DNA from: Rhizobium sp. AQ_MP | GTDB lineage: Bacteria; Pseudomonadota; Alphaproteobacteria; Rhizobiales; Rhizobiaceae | DNA length: 64,000 nucleotides | Reading direction: 5' to 3' | Assembly: GCF_014237835.1 (NCBI RefSeq) | Contig: NZ_JACJVI010000004.1 | Coordinates: 62,001-126,000 of the forward strand | Notes under the pieces: model-generated | The model's input: only the letters and a program-made list of their open reading frames with translations | What the model was told of the DNA's origin: nothing | Databases searched by the model: none | In this document: positions 55,195 through 64,000 of the stretch, in pieces | Layout: the number at the start of each line of letters is the position of its first letter | How positions within the stretch are numbered: the first letter of the stretch is position 1 | Program-made: the position numbers and the translations under genes

Positions 55195-55815
55195 TCAGGG
55201 ATACATCCGGACTTTGGACCAACCGTCGCCATCGGCATCGCGGCGGAACTCGATACGATCGTGCAGACGGAACTTGCGATCATGCCAGAACTCAATCGAG
55301 CGCGGCATGATGCGGAAGCCGGACCAATGCGGCGGACGGGGGACATTTCCGAGAGCGTATTTCGCGGTGTATTCGGCCACCGCCTTTTCCAGCGCGAAGC
55401 GGCCTTCGAGCGGCCGGGACTGTTTTGAGGCCCAGGCGCCGATGCGGCTGCCGAGCGGGCGGGACTGATAGTATTCGTCGGCCTCCTCGTCGGAAACAAT
55501 CTCGACATCGCCCCTCAACCGAATCTGACGGCGCAGTGATTTCCAGTGAAAGCACATGGCTGCCTTTTTCTGGCCGAGAATTTCCTGTCCCTTCTGGCTC
55601 TCGAAATTGGTGTAGAAGACGAAACCCCTGACATCGAACCCCTTGAGCAGCACCATACGGACATTTGGCAGGCCTTCCGCATCGACCGTTGCAAGTGCCA
55701 CGGCATTGGGATCGTTGATTTCGGAGGCCTCGGCATCCTTGAGCCAGGTCGCGAAGAGGGCGAAGGGTTCGTTCTCTTCGGTGAAGTCACCAGTTGTTAA
55801 CCCGATCTCTGACAT
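55195..55815 (-). CDS. pdxH: Pyridoxamine 5'-phosphate oxidase
   Basis: 206 residues from ATG 55815; upstream in-frame residues to 55914 look non-coding. It oxidises PNP/PMP to PLP with [31 protein letters not shown] (FMN phosphate site), [48 protein letters not shown], and the C-terminal [32 protein letters not shown] are all present. Confidence 0.97.
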   Translation of the reverse strand: MSEIGLTTGDFTEENEPFALFATWLKDAEASEINDPNAVALATVDAEGLPNVRMVLLKGFDVRGFVFYTNFESQKGQEILGQKKAAMCFHWKSLRRQIRLRGDVEIVSDEEADEYYQSRPLGSRIGAWASKQSRPLEGRFALEKAVAEYTAKYALGNVPRPPHWSGFRIMPRSIEFWHDRKFRLHDRIEFRRDADGDGWSKVRMYP

Positions 55816-55925
55816 ATTGTGTAAAATGCTCCCGATATGCATATTGGCCGTCGATGACGAAGCACTGGATCGCAGGGCCCTTGGCAGACATACCAAAATC
55901 GGTCGAGCGGACAAAGGGTTGGTGC

Positions 55926-56336
55926 ATGCGTAGAAGCTCTATCTTGCTCATCATCGCTGCGACACTTCCGCTCAGCGGTTGCTTCGGCGGGAGCATGGAC
56001 CTGTTCGGAACCGATACGGTCGACAACTCGATCTCCACCTCCACTGTCGCAAAAGGTGGTAACACCACTAGCCGATCCGATGAATTGACTGTGCAAAGCG
56101 CCGTGTCGTCCGCAGATCTCTCCAAGACTGAAGGCAAACCTTTGCCTTGGGCCAATGCCAGCACCGGCAGCGCCGGTGTCGTGACGGCGATCCAGGAGGA
56201 GAAGGGAGACGGCGTTATCTGCCGCAACTTCTCGACCACCCGACACTCCTACGAGGGCATCGCCTATTTCTCGGGAAAGACGTGCACCTCCGGCTCGGGC
56301 AACTGGCAGCTGATGAGCTTCGACCGTCAGTCGTAA
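55926..56336 (+). CDS. Lipoprotein with C-terminal surface-antigen-like domain (RT0821/Lpp0805 type)
   Basis: 136 residues from ATG 55926. Signal peptide ending LSGC (Cys19 lipidated). Low-complexity middle rich in Ser/Thr, then [49 protein letters not shown], a pattern seen in rickettsial/legionella RT0821/Lpp0805 surface proteins with two Cys. Role unknown. Divergent from pdxH. Confidence 0.8.
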   Translation: MRRSSILLIIAATLPLSGCFGGSMDLFGTDTVDNSISTSTVAKGGNTTSRSDELTVQSAVSSADLSKTEGKPLPWANASTGSAGVVTAIQEEKGDGVICRNFSTTRHSYEGIAYFSGKTCTSGSGNWQLMSFDRQS

Positions 56337-56559
56337 ACGCCGGGCCGTTTTCGGTTGCATTCGAAAGATTTGCTTAAGCAAACCCGAAGAAATGCCCCCC
56401 TCTGCCCCCAGGCTGCGTAACCTTCGATTAGGACCTCACATGCGACGCTTCGCCGGATTATAGGCGCGGCCCCCCATGTATCAGGCGGGACGGCATTTCA
56501 GAGTCGCGGAGGAGACGCCATGAACGGGTCTTCCCGCATGGGGTTTGTTGGTGTCCTCA

Positions 56560-57831
56560 ATGCGTGACTTCTACTCGATTCTTGGCGTGAAGCGTGATGC
56601 CGGTGCCGACGAGATCAAGGCGGCCTGGCGCAACAAGGCGAAATCCGTGCATCCGGATCAGAACCGTGACGACCCGCAGGCGCATAATCGCTTTGCCGAA
56701 ATCGGTCGCGCCTATGAAGTGCTGAAGGATCCGGCCAAGCGCAGCCGCTATGACCAGCAGCGCATGAAGGTCGAGGCCCTCGAACGCGAACAGACCATCA
56801 TGCAGCAGCGCCAGGCGGCCCGTGAGGCGGCCGAGAAGGCCAAGCAAGCCAAGGCCAATGCCGAACGCGTGCTTGAGGAACTCGCCCGGGCCGAGGCCGA
56901 AAAGGCCAGGGCCGACGCCGCGCAGGCAGCCAAGGTCAAGGCCGCCCAAGACAAAGCCGCCCAGGACAAGGCTGCCGAAACGAAGGCAAAGGCCGATGCC
57001 AAGGGGAAAAGCGAGCCCAAGGACGATGCTCAAGCCTCGGCCAATGCAGGCAGCGCCGAAAAACCCGGCTTTCAAGATCAGACCGGCGCACGGGGTCCGA
57101 CTGTCGGCGGAACCACATCCGGCCCCGAAGAGGCAGCGTCGCGCATTTTCGGCGACAGTCCTGAGGCTGCAGCCGCTGCTGAGAACCTGCGTCGCGAGCA
57201 GGAAGCGGCCGAGCTTGCAGAGGGCATGCCGCTCAAGCCGGCTGCGTCGCCGCTGCTGGCGCCGATCGAGCTGTTCAGCTCACTTGTCCGCCGACTGCGC
57301 GGGACACCGCCGCCGCCCCCGGAAAAGGCGCCGGACATCTTCTTGGAAGCGGTGGTCGCGATTGCTGACCTGCTTGAGCAGAAGTCCGTGCCGATCACGC
57401 TCAACGACGGACGCGAGGTACGCGTGCCGCTGGAGGGCGTGACCGAAGGCCATGTTGTGCGTCTGAAAGGCCAGGGTCTGAAGTTCCAAGGACTGCAGCG
57501 CGGCGACGTCGCCGTGACGATCCGCGTATTGAAGGCGGAACGGTTCGTGGTCGACGAGTACGACATCAAGACGGTCCTGCCGATCACGCTTGAAAACGCC
57601 GTGCTCGGCTGCGAAACGCAGGTCGAGGGGCCCGACGGGAGCATGGTGCCGCTGACCGTTCCGGCATGGTCGAACTCCGACCAGGTCATCCGCATAGACG
57701 ACCTCGGCCTGCCCAGGGCCGAAGGCGGACGCGGCGCCCTCGTCGTGGAACTGCGTGTGATGCTCTGGGAGAAGCCGGACGAAAAAGTCACGGACCTGAT
57801 GCGCCTGATGCGCGAGGGCCTCTATCTCTGA
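56560..57831 (+). CDS. DnaJ-domain co-chaperone without zinc finger
   Basis: 423 residues from ATG 56560 (GTG 56545 possible). J domain ~1-67 with the HPD tripeptide (AKSVHPDQNRDD). Residues ~70-160 are an Ala/Lys/Glu/Gln-rich helix, probably a coiled coil, then a loose region and the DnaJ C-terminal beta domains from ~265 (DIFLEAVVAIADLLEQKSVPITL, then LKFQGLQRGDVAVTIRVLKAERFVVDEYDIKTVLPITLENAVLGCETQVEGPDG). The G/F-rich and Cys-rich zinc regions are absent, as in CbpA-type proteins. It should stimulate DnaK for a subset of clients. Confidence 0.9.
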   Translation: MRDFYSILGVKRDAGADEIKAAWRNKAKSVHPDQNRDDPQAHNRFAEIGRAYEVLKDPAKRSRYDQQRMKVEALEREQTIMQQRQAAREAAEKAKQAKANAERVLEELARAEAEKARADAAQAAKVKAAQDKAAQDKAAETKAKADAKGKSEPKDDAQASANAGSAEKPGFQDQTGARGPTVGGTTSGPEEAASRIFGDSPEAAAAAENLRREQEAAELAEGMPLKPAASPLLAPIELFSSLVRRLRGTPPPPPEKAPDIFLEAVVAIADLLEQKSVPITLNDGREVRVPLEGVTEGHVVRLKGQGLKFQGLQRGDVAVTIRVLKAERFVVDEYDIKTVLPITLENAVLGCETQVEGPDGSMVPLTVPAWSNSDQVIRIDDLGLPRAEGGRGALVVELRVMLWEKPDEKVTDLMRLMREGLYL

Positions 57832-58046
57832 GGTCCCGACTGACAGCCCAAAGATGCCATGAGCAGCCTGCCGGCTTCCGGGCCTGTGACCTCAACCTTC
57901 AAGGCCACCGAGGTATCTACCCTTGCTGCAGAGCGCCTTGGCCATGGTGACGAAATTATCCTGATTTATGAGGAGTTTCTAACGTCTGGCGGGAAACAGA
58001 AACACTCCCGTGCCTAACTCCGGCTGTTATCTTGAAGGATGGAACG

Positions 58047-58061
58047 GCCTATGCCATAGGC
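58047..58061. promoter_or_regulatory. Short palindrome in the fabI leader
   Basis: GCCTATG-C-CATAGGC, perfect 7+1+7, ends 31 bases before the fabI ATG. Possible operator for a fatty-acid regulator or an RNA hairpin. The rest of the 261-base gap after the DnaJ gene shows no other signal. Confidence 0.45.
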
Positions 58062-58092
58062 AACACCACCGAAAGTCTCAAAGGGTCTCGAT

Positions 58093-58911
58093 ATGGTTCA
58101 GGGTTCCGGCCTTATGGCAGGCAAGCGCGGCGTCATCATGGGTGTCGCCAACAATCGCTCCATCGCCTGGGGCATCGCAAAGGCCTGTCGCGATCAGGGT
58201 GCGGAAATCGCGTTGACCTGGCAGGGCGATGCCCTGAAAAAACGCGTCGAACCGCTGGCACAAGAGCTCGATGCCTTCCTCGCCGGCGATTGCGACGTGA
58301 CCAACCTGGACAGCATCGATGCGGTTTTCACCAACATCGAGGCGAAGTGGGGCAAGATCGATTTCGTCGTGCATGCCATTGCCTTTTCTGACAAGGATGA
58401 GTTGACCGGCCGCTATATCGAGACGAGCCGTGACAACTTCGCCCGCACGATGGATATCTCTGTCTATTCGTTCACCGCCGTTGCGGCACGTGCGGAAAAG
58501 ATCATGAACGACGGCGGCTCGCTGCTGACGCTCACCTACTACGGTGCCGAGAAGGTCATGCCGCATTACAACGTCATGGGTGTCGCGAAGGCGGCGCTCG
58601 AAGCGTCGGTGCGTTATCTCGCCGTCGACATGGGCGGGCGCGGTATCCGGGTCAACGCGATCTCCGCCGGCCCGATCAAGACGCTGGCGGCGTCGGGCAT
58701 CGGCGACTTCCGCTATATCCTCAAGTGGAACGAGTATCATTCGCCATTGAAGCGCAACGTCACGACCGATGAAGTGGGCAAGTCGGGCATGTATCTCCTG
58801 TCCGACCTTTCCACCGGCGTCTCCGGCGAGGTCCACCATGTCGACTGTGGCTATCATACGGTCGGAATGAAGTCGGTCGACGCGCCCGACATCGTGCTTG
58901 GCAAAGACTGA
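58093..58911 (+). CDS. fabI: Enoyl-[acyl-carrier-protein] reductase (NADH) FabI
   Basis: 272 residues. Last reduction step of fatty acid elongation. GKRGVIMGVANNRSIAWGIAKAC is the NAD site of the FabI group; TLTYYGAEKVMPHYNVMGVAKAALEASVRYLA holds the catalytic Tyr-x6-Lys; RVNAISAGPIKTLAASGI is the substrate loop. It begins with AAAGGG upstream. A phosphatase gene follows after 17 bases. Confidence 0.96.
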   Translation: MVQGSGLMAGKRGVIMGVANNRSIAWGIAKACRDQGAEIALTWQGDALKKRVEPLAQELDAFLAGDCDVTNLDSIDAVFTNIEAKWGKIDFVVHAIAFSDKDELTGRYIETSRDNFARTMDISVYSFTAVAARAEKIMNDGGSLLTLTYYGAEKVMPHYNVMGVAKAALEASVRYLAVDMGGRGIRVNAISAGPIKTLAASGIGDFRYILKWNEYHSPLKRNVTTDEVGKSGMYLLSDLSTGVSGEVHHVDCGYHTVGMKSVDAPDIVLGKD

Positions 58912-58928
58912 ATCCGGAGTTTGGCGCC

Positions 58929-59519
58929 GTGCTCATCTACATGATCCGCCACGGCCAGACCGACTGGAATGCCGAAGGGCGAATGCAGGGGCAAAAGGAT
59001 ATCGGACTGAACGATATCGGCCGTCAGCAGGCCAGTCAAAACGGGCGCAAGCTTGCAAAAATCCTCGGTGACAGCGCCGGGGATTTCGATTTTGTGAGCT
59101 CCCCACTCGGACGGACGCGCGACACGATGGAACGCGTGCGGACTGCCATGGGGCTTGCCCCAGCTGGCTATCGGACCGACGAGCGGCTGAAGGAATTGTC
59201 TTTCGGGGATTGGGAAGGCTCGACGCTGCCGGAACTGGCTTTGATCTCGCCGGAGCGCGTCGAGGAACGGGCACGACAGAAATGGGGCTTCATCCCCCCC
59301 GGCGACGACGCGGAAAGCTACGAAATCCTGTCATGGCGGATCGGTGCGTGGTTGACCTCGGTTGAGCGGCAGACGGTCTGCGTCAGCCATGGGGGCGTCA
59401 TCCGCAGCTGCTTCAGGTTGATCGGCAATATCAGCGAGGACGAAGCTTGCGAGATGAACATTCCGCAGGACCAGATCCTCAAGATCGACCGTGATCAGAA
59501 GCTGATTGGCTGGCTGTGA
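58929..59519 (+). CDS. Histidine phosphatase family protein (phosphoglycerate-mutase-like)
   Basis: 196 residues from GTG 58929 (CCGGAG upstream). LIYMIRHGQTDWNAEGRMQGQKDIGLNDIGRQQA has the phospho-His (RHG, His8); SSPLGRTRDTMERVR and LKELSFGDWEGSTLPEL give the Arg and acid; VCVSHGGVIRS is the second His. Of the cofactor-independent phosphatase branch; substrate unknown. Probably co-transcribed with fabI. Confidence 0.9.
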   Translation: MLIYMIRHGQTDWNAEGRMQGQKDIGLNDIGRQQASQNGRKLAKILGDSAGDFDFVSSPLGRTRDTMERVRTAMGLAPAGYRTDERLKELSFGDWEGSTLPELALISPERVEERARQKWGFIPPGDDAESYEILSWRIGAWLTSVERQTVCVSHGGVIRSCFRLIGNISEDEACEMNIPQDQILKIDRDQKLIGWL

Positions 59520-59525
59520 ACCCCG

Positions 59526-59552
59526 GCGGGCCGCCATGCAGCAACGGCCCGC
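59526..59552. terminator. Hairpin between the phosphatase and DUF1344 genes
   Basis: GCGGGCCG (59526-59533) pairs with CGGCCCGC (59545-59552) across an 11-base loop. It lies between convergent genes and lacks a strong T-run. Confidence 0.6.
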
Positions 59553-59565
59553 AATACCCCTTTAC

Positions 59566-59826
59566 TTACTGCAGGACTTCCAGGTCATCGACGACGCGCT
59601 TGCCGTCGACTTCGGTATAGAACACGATCACTTTCTGCCCAGGTTCCAGGCCTTCGAAGTTGAACTCCGATGGAACCGCGTAGGTTTTGCCGTCTTCAAG
59701 CACCAGGCTCATGCCGTCGACATTGACGTCGCGAATGGTCGATTCGACATCGGCACTGCCGGCGAACGCGCTGACGGGAAAGAGGAAGCCTGCCGTGGCG
59801 AGGAATACGGAAACCATGAGACGCAT
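59566..59826 (-). CDS. DUF1344 small secreted protein
   Basis: 86 residues from ATG 59826. Signal peptide ending AFA (~22). The mature part, GSADVESTIRDVNVDGMSLVLEDGKTYAVPSEFNFEGLEPGQKVIVFYTEVDGKRVVDDLEV, is an OB-like beta fold characteristic of DUF1344 in Rhizobiales. Role unknown. The 292-base gap to the next gene shows no further feature. Confidence 0.88.
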   Translation of the reverse strand: MRLMVSVFLATAGFLFPVSAFAGSADVESTIRDVNVDGMSLVLEDGKTYAVPSEFNFEGLEPGQKVIVFYTEVDGKRVVDDLEVLQ

Positions 59827-60118
59827 GCGCACCACCTTCAACCAATTCGATGCTGAAAACCTCTGCAAGATAGCCTCCTGAATGTGGCGGAATTCGCCCC
59901 CGATCTTGTTATTTCAAGGGAGTTTGGACCCGAATGGTGACCGGGATCAAGCGCTTATCCCGATTTCCGGCCCGATATCCAAGCCCATGATGCCGATCGT
60001 GCATGATAGCGTTCGGTCAGAAAAACATCGCCAGAGAGAAAAACCTGTCTTTGCCGAAATCCTAAGTTAACCGCAGAAGCATAGACTTAGCGCACTCGCG
60101 ATCTGGAGACCCTTACAC

Positions 60119-63100
60119 TTGCGCAAGTTGATGATGGACGAACGTGCCGATTCGAAACTGAGCAACGGCATGTTTTGGCTGATCGGCGCTGCCGTTCTAA
60201 GCCTCCTGATCGTGTCTGTCGGCCTGATGATCGACCGGCAGACGGCGCAAAAGGAGCGCGGACGCATCGAGCGCGCCATTCTCGACCGTCTTGTGCATGT
60301 GAAGTCCGAAATCACCACCCGTCTCGACGACGAAGTGGAGCTTGCGCTCAGCCTTGCCGACGACCTGGCCGATGACGAGATGATTTCTCCGGTGGAATTC
60401 AACCGCACGATCAACCGCCTTCTCGCCGACAAGCCCTATCGGCGCAGCATCCGTCTTGCGCCTCTCGACGACGCCAGCCGGATGGCGTTCACGCCCAAGG
60501 TCGATAGAGAGGGGCGGACTTTTGTGATCGACATTCCGGTGTCCCCGCCATCATGGCAGGCAAGTCAGGCATGGGTCTCACTCGTCATGGAAATCGACGG
60601 GGATCTCTTCTTCGATCACCACGGCATGCTTACTCATGCCGACCTGCCAGACCATGAGAACAACGACCACACGAAGGTCGCCGTCGTCATGACCTCGCCT
60701 TCCGGAAGCCGGGAGGTGTTCGGAGAGGGGTCGATCTTTGACGGCCAGCCCATCTCGATTGAGGCCGAGGGCGGACAGCTCCGCTTCCAGCTTCACGGCG
60801 TGCCGGCCGATGGTTGGGACGCGGCGATGAACCGCCTGCTTCCAAGCCGCCTTCTCGTTCTGGCCGGGGTAACGGCCATGACGATATCCGTGCTGCTCGC
60901 GCTTTATCTGCTGCGGGAGCGCAACCTGAACATCAATCGCCTGAAGGCCCGTGAACAACGGCTGCTCGAACTGTCGCAACGCTTTCAGCTGGCCCTGGAA
61001 ACCTCCAATATCGGCATCTGGGAGATCGACTCGGTCACCCATGCCCTTATCTGGGATCCCCGCAGCGCCGGTCTGCATGGCCTTCCAGAGAGCCTGTCCG
61101 ATGACGAGGACCGGCTCGCCGACTGGTTTGCCTGTCTGCACGCCGACGACATCGGCAAGGCGGAGCAGCTGTATTTCCATTGCGTCATTGCCGGTACGGC
61201 AGACCAATGGGATATCAGCTACCGCGTTCCGCTGGCAGACGATAACTTCCACTACCTCCGCTCCGTCGGCGCGCGCACGCTGGATGGCAATATCACCGGC
61301 ATCGTCTGTGACGTGACGCGCGACACGCTGCTCACCCAATCGCTGAGCAAGGCGAAGGAAAACAGCGACATCAAGAATGCCGAGCTCGAGCTCGCGCTCG
61401 AGGAACTTTCGAGCCGAGAACATCAGCTGGCTGAGGCATCCCAGCGGCTCGACCTGGCACTTGGCTCGTACAGTTGCGGCACGTGGGAAGGCGACCCCGT
61501 CACCAAGAGTGCCATCTGGGACGAGCGCATGCACCAACTCTATGGTCTGCCGTTCAGCGAGAAGCCGGTCCCGGAACACACCTGGCTGTCACGGGTCCAC
61601 CCGGACGACCGAGGCGAGCTCCAGCTTGCGACGAAGCGTGCCGTGACGCTCGACCAGGTGATCAACACGACCCAGCGCATCGTGCTGCAGAATGGCGAGA
61701 TCCGCTACATCCGCTCCGTCGGTCAGCCGCATACGGGTCGGGACGGCAAGAAGAAGCTGATCGGCATCGCCTTCGACGTGACCGCGGACGCGCTGCTGGC
61801 CGAGCAACTGCGCACTGCGAAGGCAGAAGCCGACATGCGCAACATCGAGCTCGAACTGGCAAAGAACCGTATCGAATTCAACGCCCTGCACGATCCGCTG
61901 ACCTCGCTTGCCAACCGCCGCAAGCTCGATCTCGAGCTGGACACGCTGGCGCGCAGCAAAGACCGTCAATCGTCGAAATTCGCAATCCTGCATCTCGACC
62001 TAGACCGCTTCAAGGAAATCAACGATACGCTCGGCCATGCGGCCGGTGACGCCATGCTGGTGCATACCTCCCGCATTCTCATGAAGCACGTCCCGCGTGG
62101 CGACCTTGTCGCGCGTATCGGAGGTGATGAATTCGTGGTGCTCGCGCGCCGCCAGACATCGGTCGACGAACTCGCAACACTCGCGAACAAGATCATCGAG
62201 GAAATGCGGCAGCCGCTTGATTTCGAAGGGTTCGACTGTCGCTGCGGCGTGTCGATCGGCATCGCCCAGGCCCATGGCGCCTCGCCCGACCCGCGCAAGG
62301 TGTTGATCAATGCCGACATCGCGCTCTACCAGGCGAAGGAAAAGGGTCGCAACTGTTGCGAATTCTTTACCCCGGATCTGCAGGCCAATATCGTTGCCAA
62401 GAAGCGCATGGCCGATGACATGCTGGCGGGTCTCGACCGCGACGAATTCATCGTCTGGTATCAGCCGCAATTCGAGGCCGACAGCATGCAGCTCTGTGGT
62501 GCCGAGGCGCTGATCCGCTGGCGGCACCCCGACCGGGGGATCCTCGCTTCCGGCAGCTTCCTCAAGGTCGCCGAAGACCTCAATGTCATGGCGCGCATCG
62601 ACGAACTGGTGCTGCAGACAGCGCTGAAGGACCAGATGCGCTGGACGGCGCTCGGGATGCAGGTGCCGCGGATTTCGGTCAACGTCTCTTCCAAACGCCT
62701 GCATGACGACAATCTGATCGACCAGCTCAAGGGGCTTTCGATCTCGCCGGGCTCGATCTGCTTCGAACTGGTGGAATCGATCTTCCTGGACGAAAGTGAC
62801 ACGATCGCCTCCGACAATATCGAAAAGATCAAGGCGCTTGGTATCGACATCGAAATCGACGATTTCGGCACTGGCCACACATCGATCGTTTCGCTCCTGA
62901 AGCTCAAGCCGAAGCGGCTGAAGATCGATCGACAGCTGGTCATGCCCGTCACTGTCCAGCCGCAGGAGCGCAGCCTCGTGCGCAACATCGTCGAAATCGC
63001 GCGCTCGCTGGGCATCGAAACGGTCGCCGAGGGCGTGGAGACGCATGAGCATGCCGGTATCCTGCGCCAGTTGGGCTGCGACTACCTGCAGGGTTATGCC

Positions 63101-63172
63101 TTCGCAAAGCCGTTGTCGTTCGAGGACTTCACCCGCTTTGTCGATCGTCTGCCGCAGCGCAAGGCTTCCTAA
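60119..63172 (+). CDS. Membrane PAS-PAS-GGDEF-EAL c-di-GMP protein
   Basis: 1017 residues from TTG 60119, which has GGAG 10 bases upstream; ATG 60131 would shorten it by four. TM ~19-39, extracytoplasmic sensor ~45-240, TM ~244-266, two PAS domains (~289-397 and ~445-557) joined by a helix, GGDEF ~587-754 with intact IGGDEF at ~667-672, and EAL ~764-1015 with EALIRW, ELVESIFLDE, DDFGTGHTSIVSLLKL and VAEGVE. Both halves look active, so it is probably bifunctional with its balance set by the sensor domains. There is no partner gene. Confidence 0.93.
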   Translation: MRKLMMDERADSKLSNGMFWLIGAAVLSLLIVSVGLMIDRQTAQKERGRIERAILDRLVHVKSEITTRLDDEVELALSLADDLADDEMISPVEFNRTINRLLADKPYRRSIRLAPLDDASRMAFTPKVDREGRTFVIDIPVSPPSWQASQAWVSLVMEIDGDLFFDHHGMLTHADLPDHENNDHTKVAVVMTSPSGSREVFGEGSIFDGQPISIEAEGGQLRFQLHGVPADGWDAAMNRLLPSRLLVLAGVTAMTISVLLALYLLRERNLNINRLKAREQRLLELSQRFQLALETSNIGIWEIDSVTHALIWDPRSAGLHGLPESLSDDEDRLADWFACLHADDIGKAEQLYFHCVIAGTADQWDISYRVPLADDNFHYLRSVGARTLDGNITGIVCDVTRDTLLTQSLSKAKENSDIKNAELELALEELSSREHQLAEASQRLDLALGSYSCGTWEGDPVTKSAIWDERMHQLYGLPFSEKPVPEHTWLSRVHPDDRGELQLATKRAVTLDQVINTTQRIVLQNGEIRYIRSVGQPHTGRDGKKKLIGIAFDVTADALLAEQLRTAKAEADMRNIELELAKNRIEFNALHDPLTSLANRRKLDLELDTLARSKDRQSSKFAILHLDLDRFKEINDTLGHAAGDAMLVHTSRILMKHVPRGDLVARIGGDEFVVLARRQTSVDELATLANKIIEEMRQPLDFEGFDCRCGVSIGIAQAHGASPDPRKVLINADIALYQAKEKGRNCCEFFTPDLQANIVAKKRMADDMLAGLDRDEFIVWYQPQFEADSMQLCGAEALIRWRHPDRGILASGSFLKVAEDLNVMARIDELVLQTALKDQMRWTALGMQVPRISVNVSSKRLHDDNLIDQLKGLSISPGSICFELVESIFLDESDTIASDNIEKIKALGIDIEIDDFGTGHTSIVSLLKLKPKRLKIDRQLVMPVTVQPQERSLVRNIVEIARSLGIETVAEGVETHEHAGILRQLGCDYLQGYAFAKPLSFEDFTRFVDRLPQRKAS

Positions 63173-63348
63173 GGCGAAGCGGCTGACGGATTACGATCGC
63201 TGCGGTGACACAGAGTCATCGCGAATCCGCCGGATGCGCCGCAAAAGCGCTTCACAGAATTCGCGCATTTGCTCTATGAGTGACGCCATCCGATGCAAGG
63301 CCCGCCGGAAGACGTTCCGGTGGACGAGAATGGAACGGTAGCTCACGC

Positions 63349-64000
63349 ATGTCGCACAATACCTTCGGTCACCTTTTCCGCGTCACCACCTGGGGCGAAA
63401 GCCACGGGCCAGCGCTCGGCGCGGTCGTTGATGGCTGCCCTCCGGGCGTGCGGTTCCGACAGGAGGACCTGCAGGTCTTCATGGACAAGCGAAAGCCCGG
63501 CCAGTCGCGTTTCGTCACCCAGCGACGCGAAGACGACATCGTCAAGGTGCTCTCCGGCGTCATGCCGCAGGAAGACGGCTCGATGATCACCACCGGTACG
63601 CCGGTCTCGCTGTTCATCGAGAATACCGACCAGCGCTCCAAGGATTACGGAGAGATCGCCAAGCGCTATCGTCCCGGCCATGCCGACTATACCTATGACC
63701 TGAAATACGGGATCCGAGACTATCGTGGCGGCGGGCGCTCGTCCGCCCGCGAGACCGCCGCCCGCGTGGCCGCCGGTGCGCTCGCACGGCTTGCCATGCC
63801 CGGTGTCACCATTCGCGGTGCTCTGGTCCAGATCGGCACGCACAAGATCAACCGCGACAACTGGGATTGGGCGCAAGTCGACCAGAACCCGTTCTTCTGC
63901 CCGGATGCTTCCATGGTTCCGGTCTTCGAGGACTATCTCGACGGCATCCGCAAGGCGGGTTCCTCGGTCGGTGCGGTTATCGAGGTGATCGCCGAAGGAG
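63349..64000 (+). CDS. aroC: Chorismate synthase (5' part; runs off the window)
   Basis: ATG 63349; the frame stays open to the last base (217 codons seen of about 365). It makes chorismate from EPSP with reduced [36 protein letters not shown] is the first family signature, [16 protein letters not shown] and [24 protein letters not shown] the second. No frameshift is seen in the visible part. Confidence 0.97.
   Translation, partial: MSHNTFGHLFRVTTWGESHGPALGAVVDGCPPGVRFRQEDLQVFMDKRKPGQSRFVTQRREDDIVKVLSGVMPQEDGSMITTGTPVSLFIENTDQRSKDYGEIAKRYRPGHADYTYDLKYGIRDYRGGGRSSARETAARVAAGALARLAMPGVTIRGALVQIGTHKINRDNWDWAQVDQNPFFCPDASMVPVFEDYLDGIRKAGSSVGAVIEVIAEG

Overview
The window is 64 kb of GC-rich chromosome from an alphaproteobacterium, most likely a member of the Rhizobiaceae (Rhizobium/Agrobacterium group). 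Evidence: a CcrM-type GANTC methyltransferase, the order ctaC-ctaD-ctaB-small membrane gene-ctaG-ctaE-DUF983-SURF1 followed by ispH, thrB and rnhA, the mutY/DUF721 pair, BioR-type boxes in front of bioY, and short G+C-rich palindromes typical of rhizobial intergenic DNA. No rRNA, tRNA, CRISPR array, prophage or insertion sequence was recognised. Both window edges cut a gene: an outer-membrane barrel on the left and aroC on the right.

Layout. 1-7.7 kb: an envelope/second-messenger group (end of an outer-membrane barrel, a secreted FecR-domain protein with a Gly/Ser linker and a barrel-like C-terminus, a CHASE2 adenylate/guanylate cyclase), meeting tail to tail a SulP transporter that carries STAS and cyclic-nucleotide-binding domains. 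7.8-12.2 kb: DNA maintenance (DUF721 protein, mutY, ccrM) with a HAD phosphatase and a toxin-antitoxin (TA) pair. 12.4-18.9 kb: accessory stretch with three more TA pairs, a YjbR protein, DUF1284, bioY with BioR-type boxes, a repeat-filled spacer, a GntR regulator that may be BioR, and an ArsR regulator divergent from a NIPSNAP/ABM pair. 19-25 kb: SMR efflux plus TetR, HAD phosphatase, lipid kinase, LLM flavin monooxygenase, XRE-cupin regulator, lipoprotein. 25-34 kb: thrC, M16 peptidase, GNAT, an EAL/GGDEF protein, YqgE, a DsbD-N-like protein, peroxiredoxin, Dabb protein.

34-46 kb: a candidate undescribed TA pair next to a long perfect palindrome, then rnhA, thrB, a ParDE pair, ispH, DUF1304, and the complete aa3 cytochrome c oxidase cluster, including a 44-residue membrane protein and a perfect FNR/FixK-type box in front of ctaC. 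46-60 kb: IalB-like protein, tldD, VOC protein, AbrB/VapC and HicAB TA pairs, a D-Ala-D-Ala carboxypeptidase with SPOR domain, soxR with its operator and divergent MFS pump, polysaccharide deacetylase, pdxH, lipoprotein, DnaJ-like protein, fabI, histidine phosphatase, DUF1344. 60-64 kb: a second GGDEF/EAL protein and the start of aroC.

Themes. Eight TA or TA-like modules sit between housekeeping genes; several have a palindrome where an autoregulatory operator is expected, and two toxins look damaged (one lacks its normal start codon, one has a C-terminal frameshift). Nucleotide signalling recurs: a cyclase, a cNMP-domain transporter and two bifunctional c-di-GMP proteins. Several regulator-operator pairs can be read directly: SoxR/MFS, TetR/SMR, ArsR/NIPSNAP-ABM, BioR-type boxes/bioY and an FNR-type site/cta operon.
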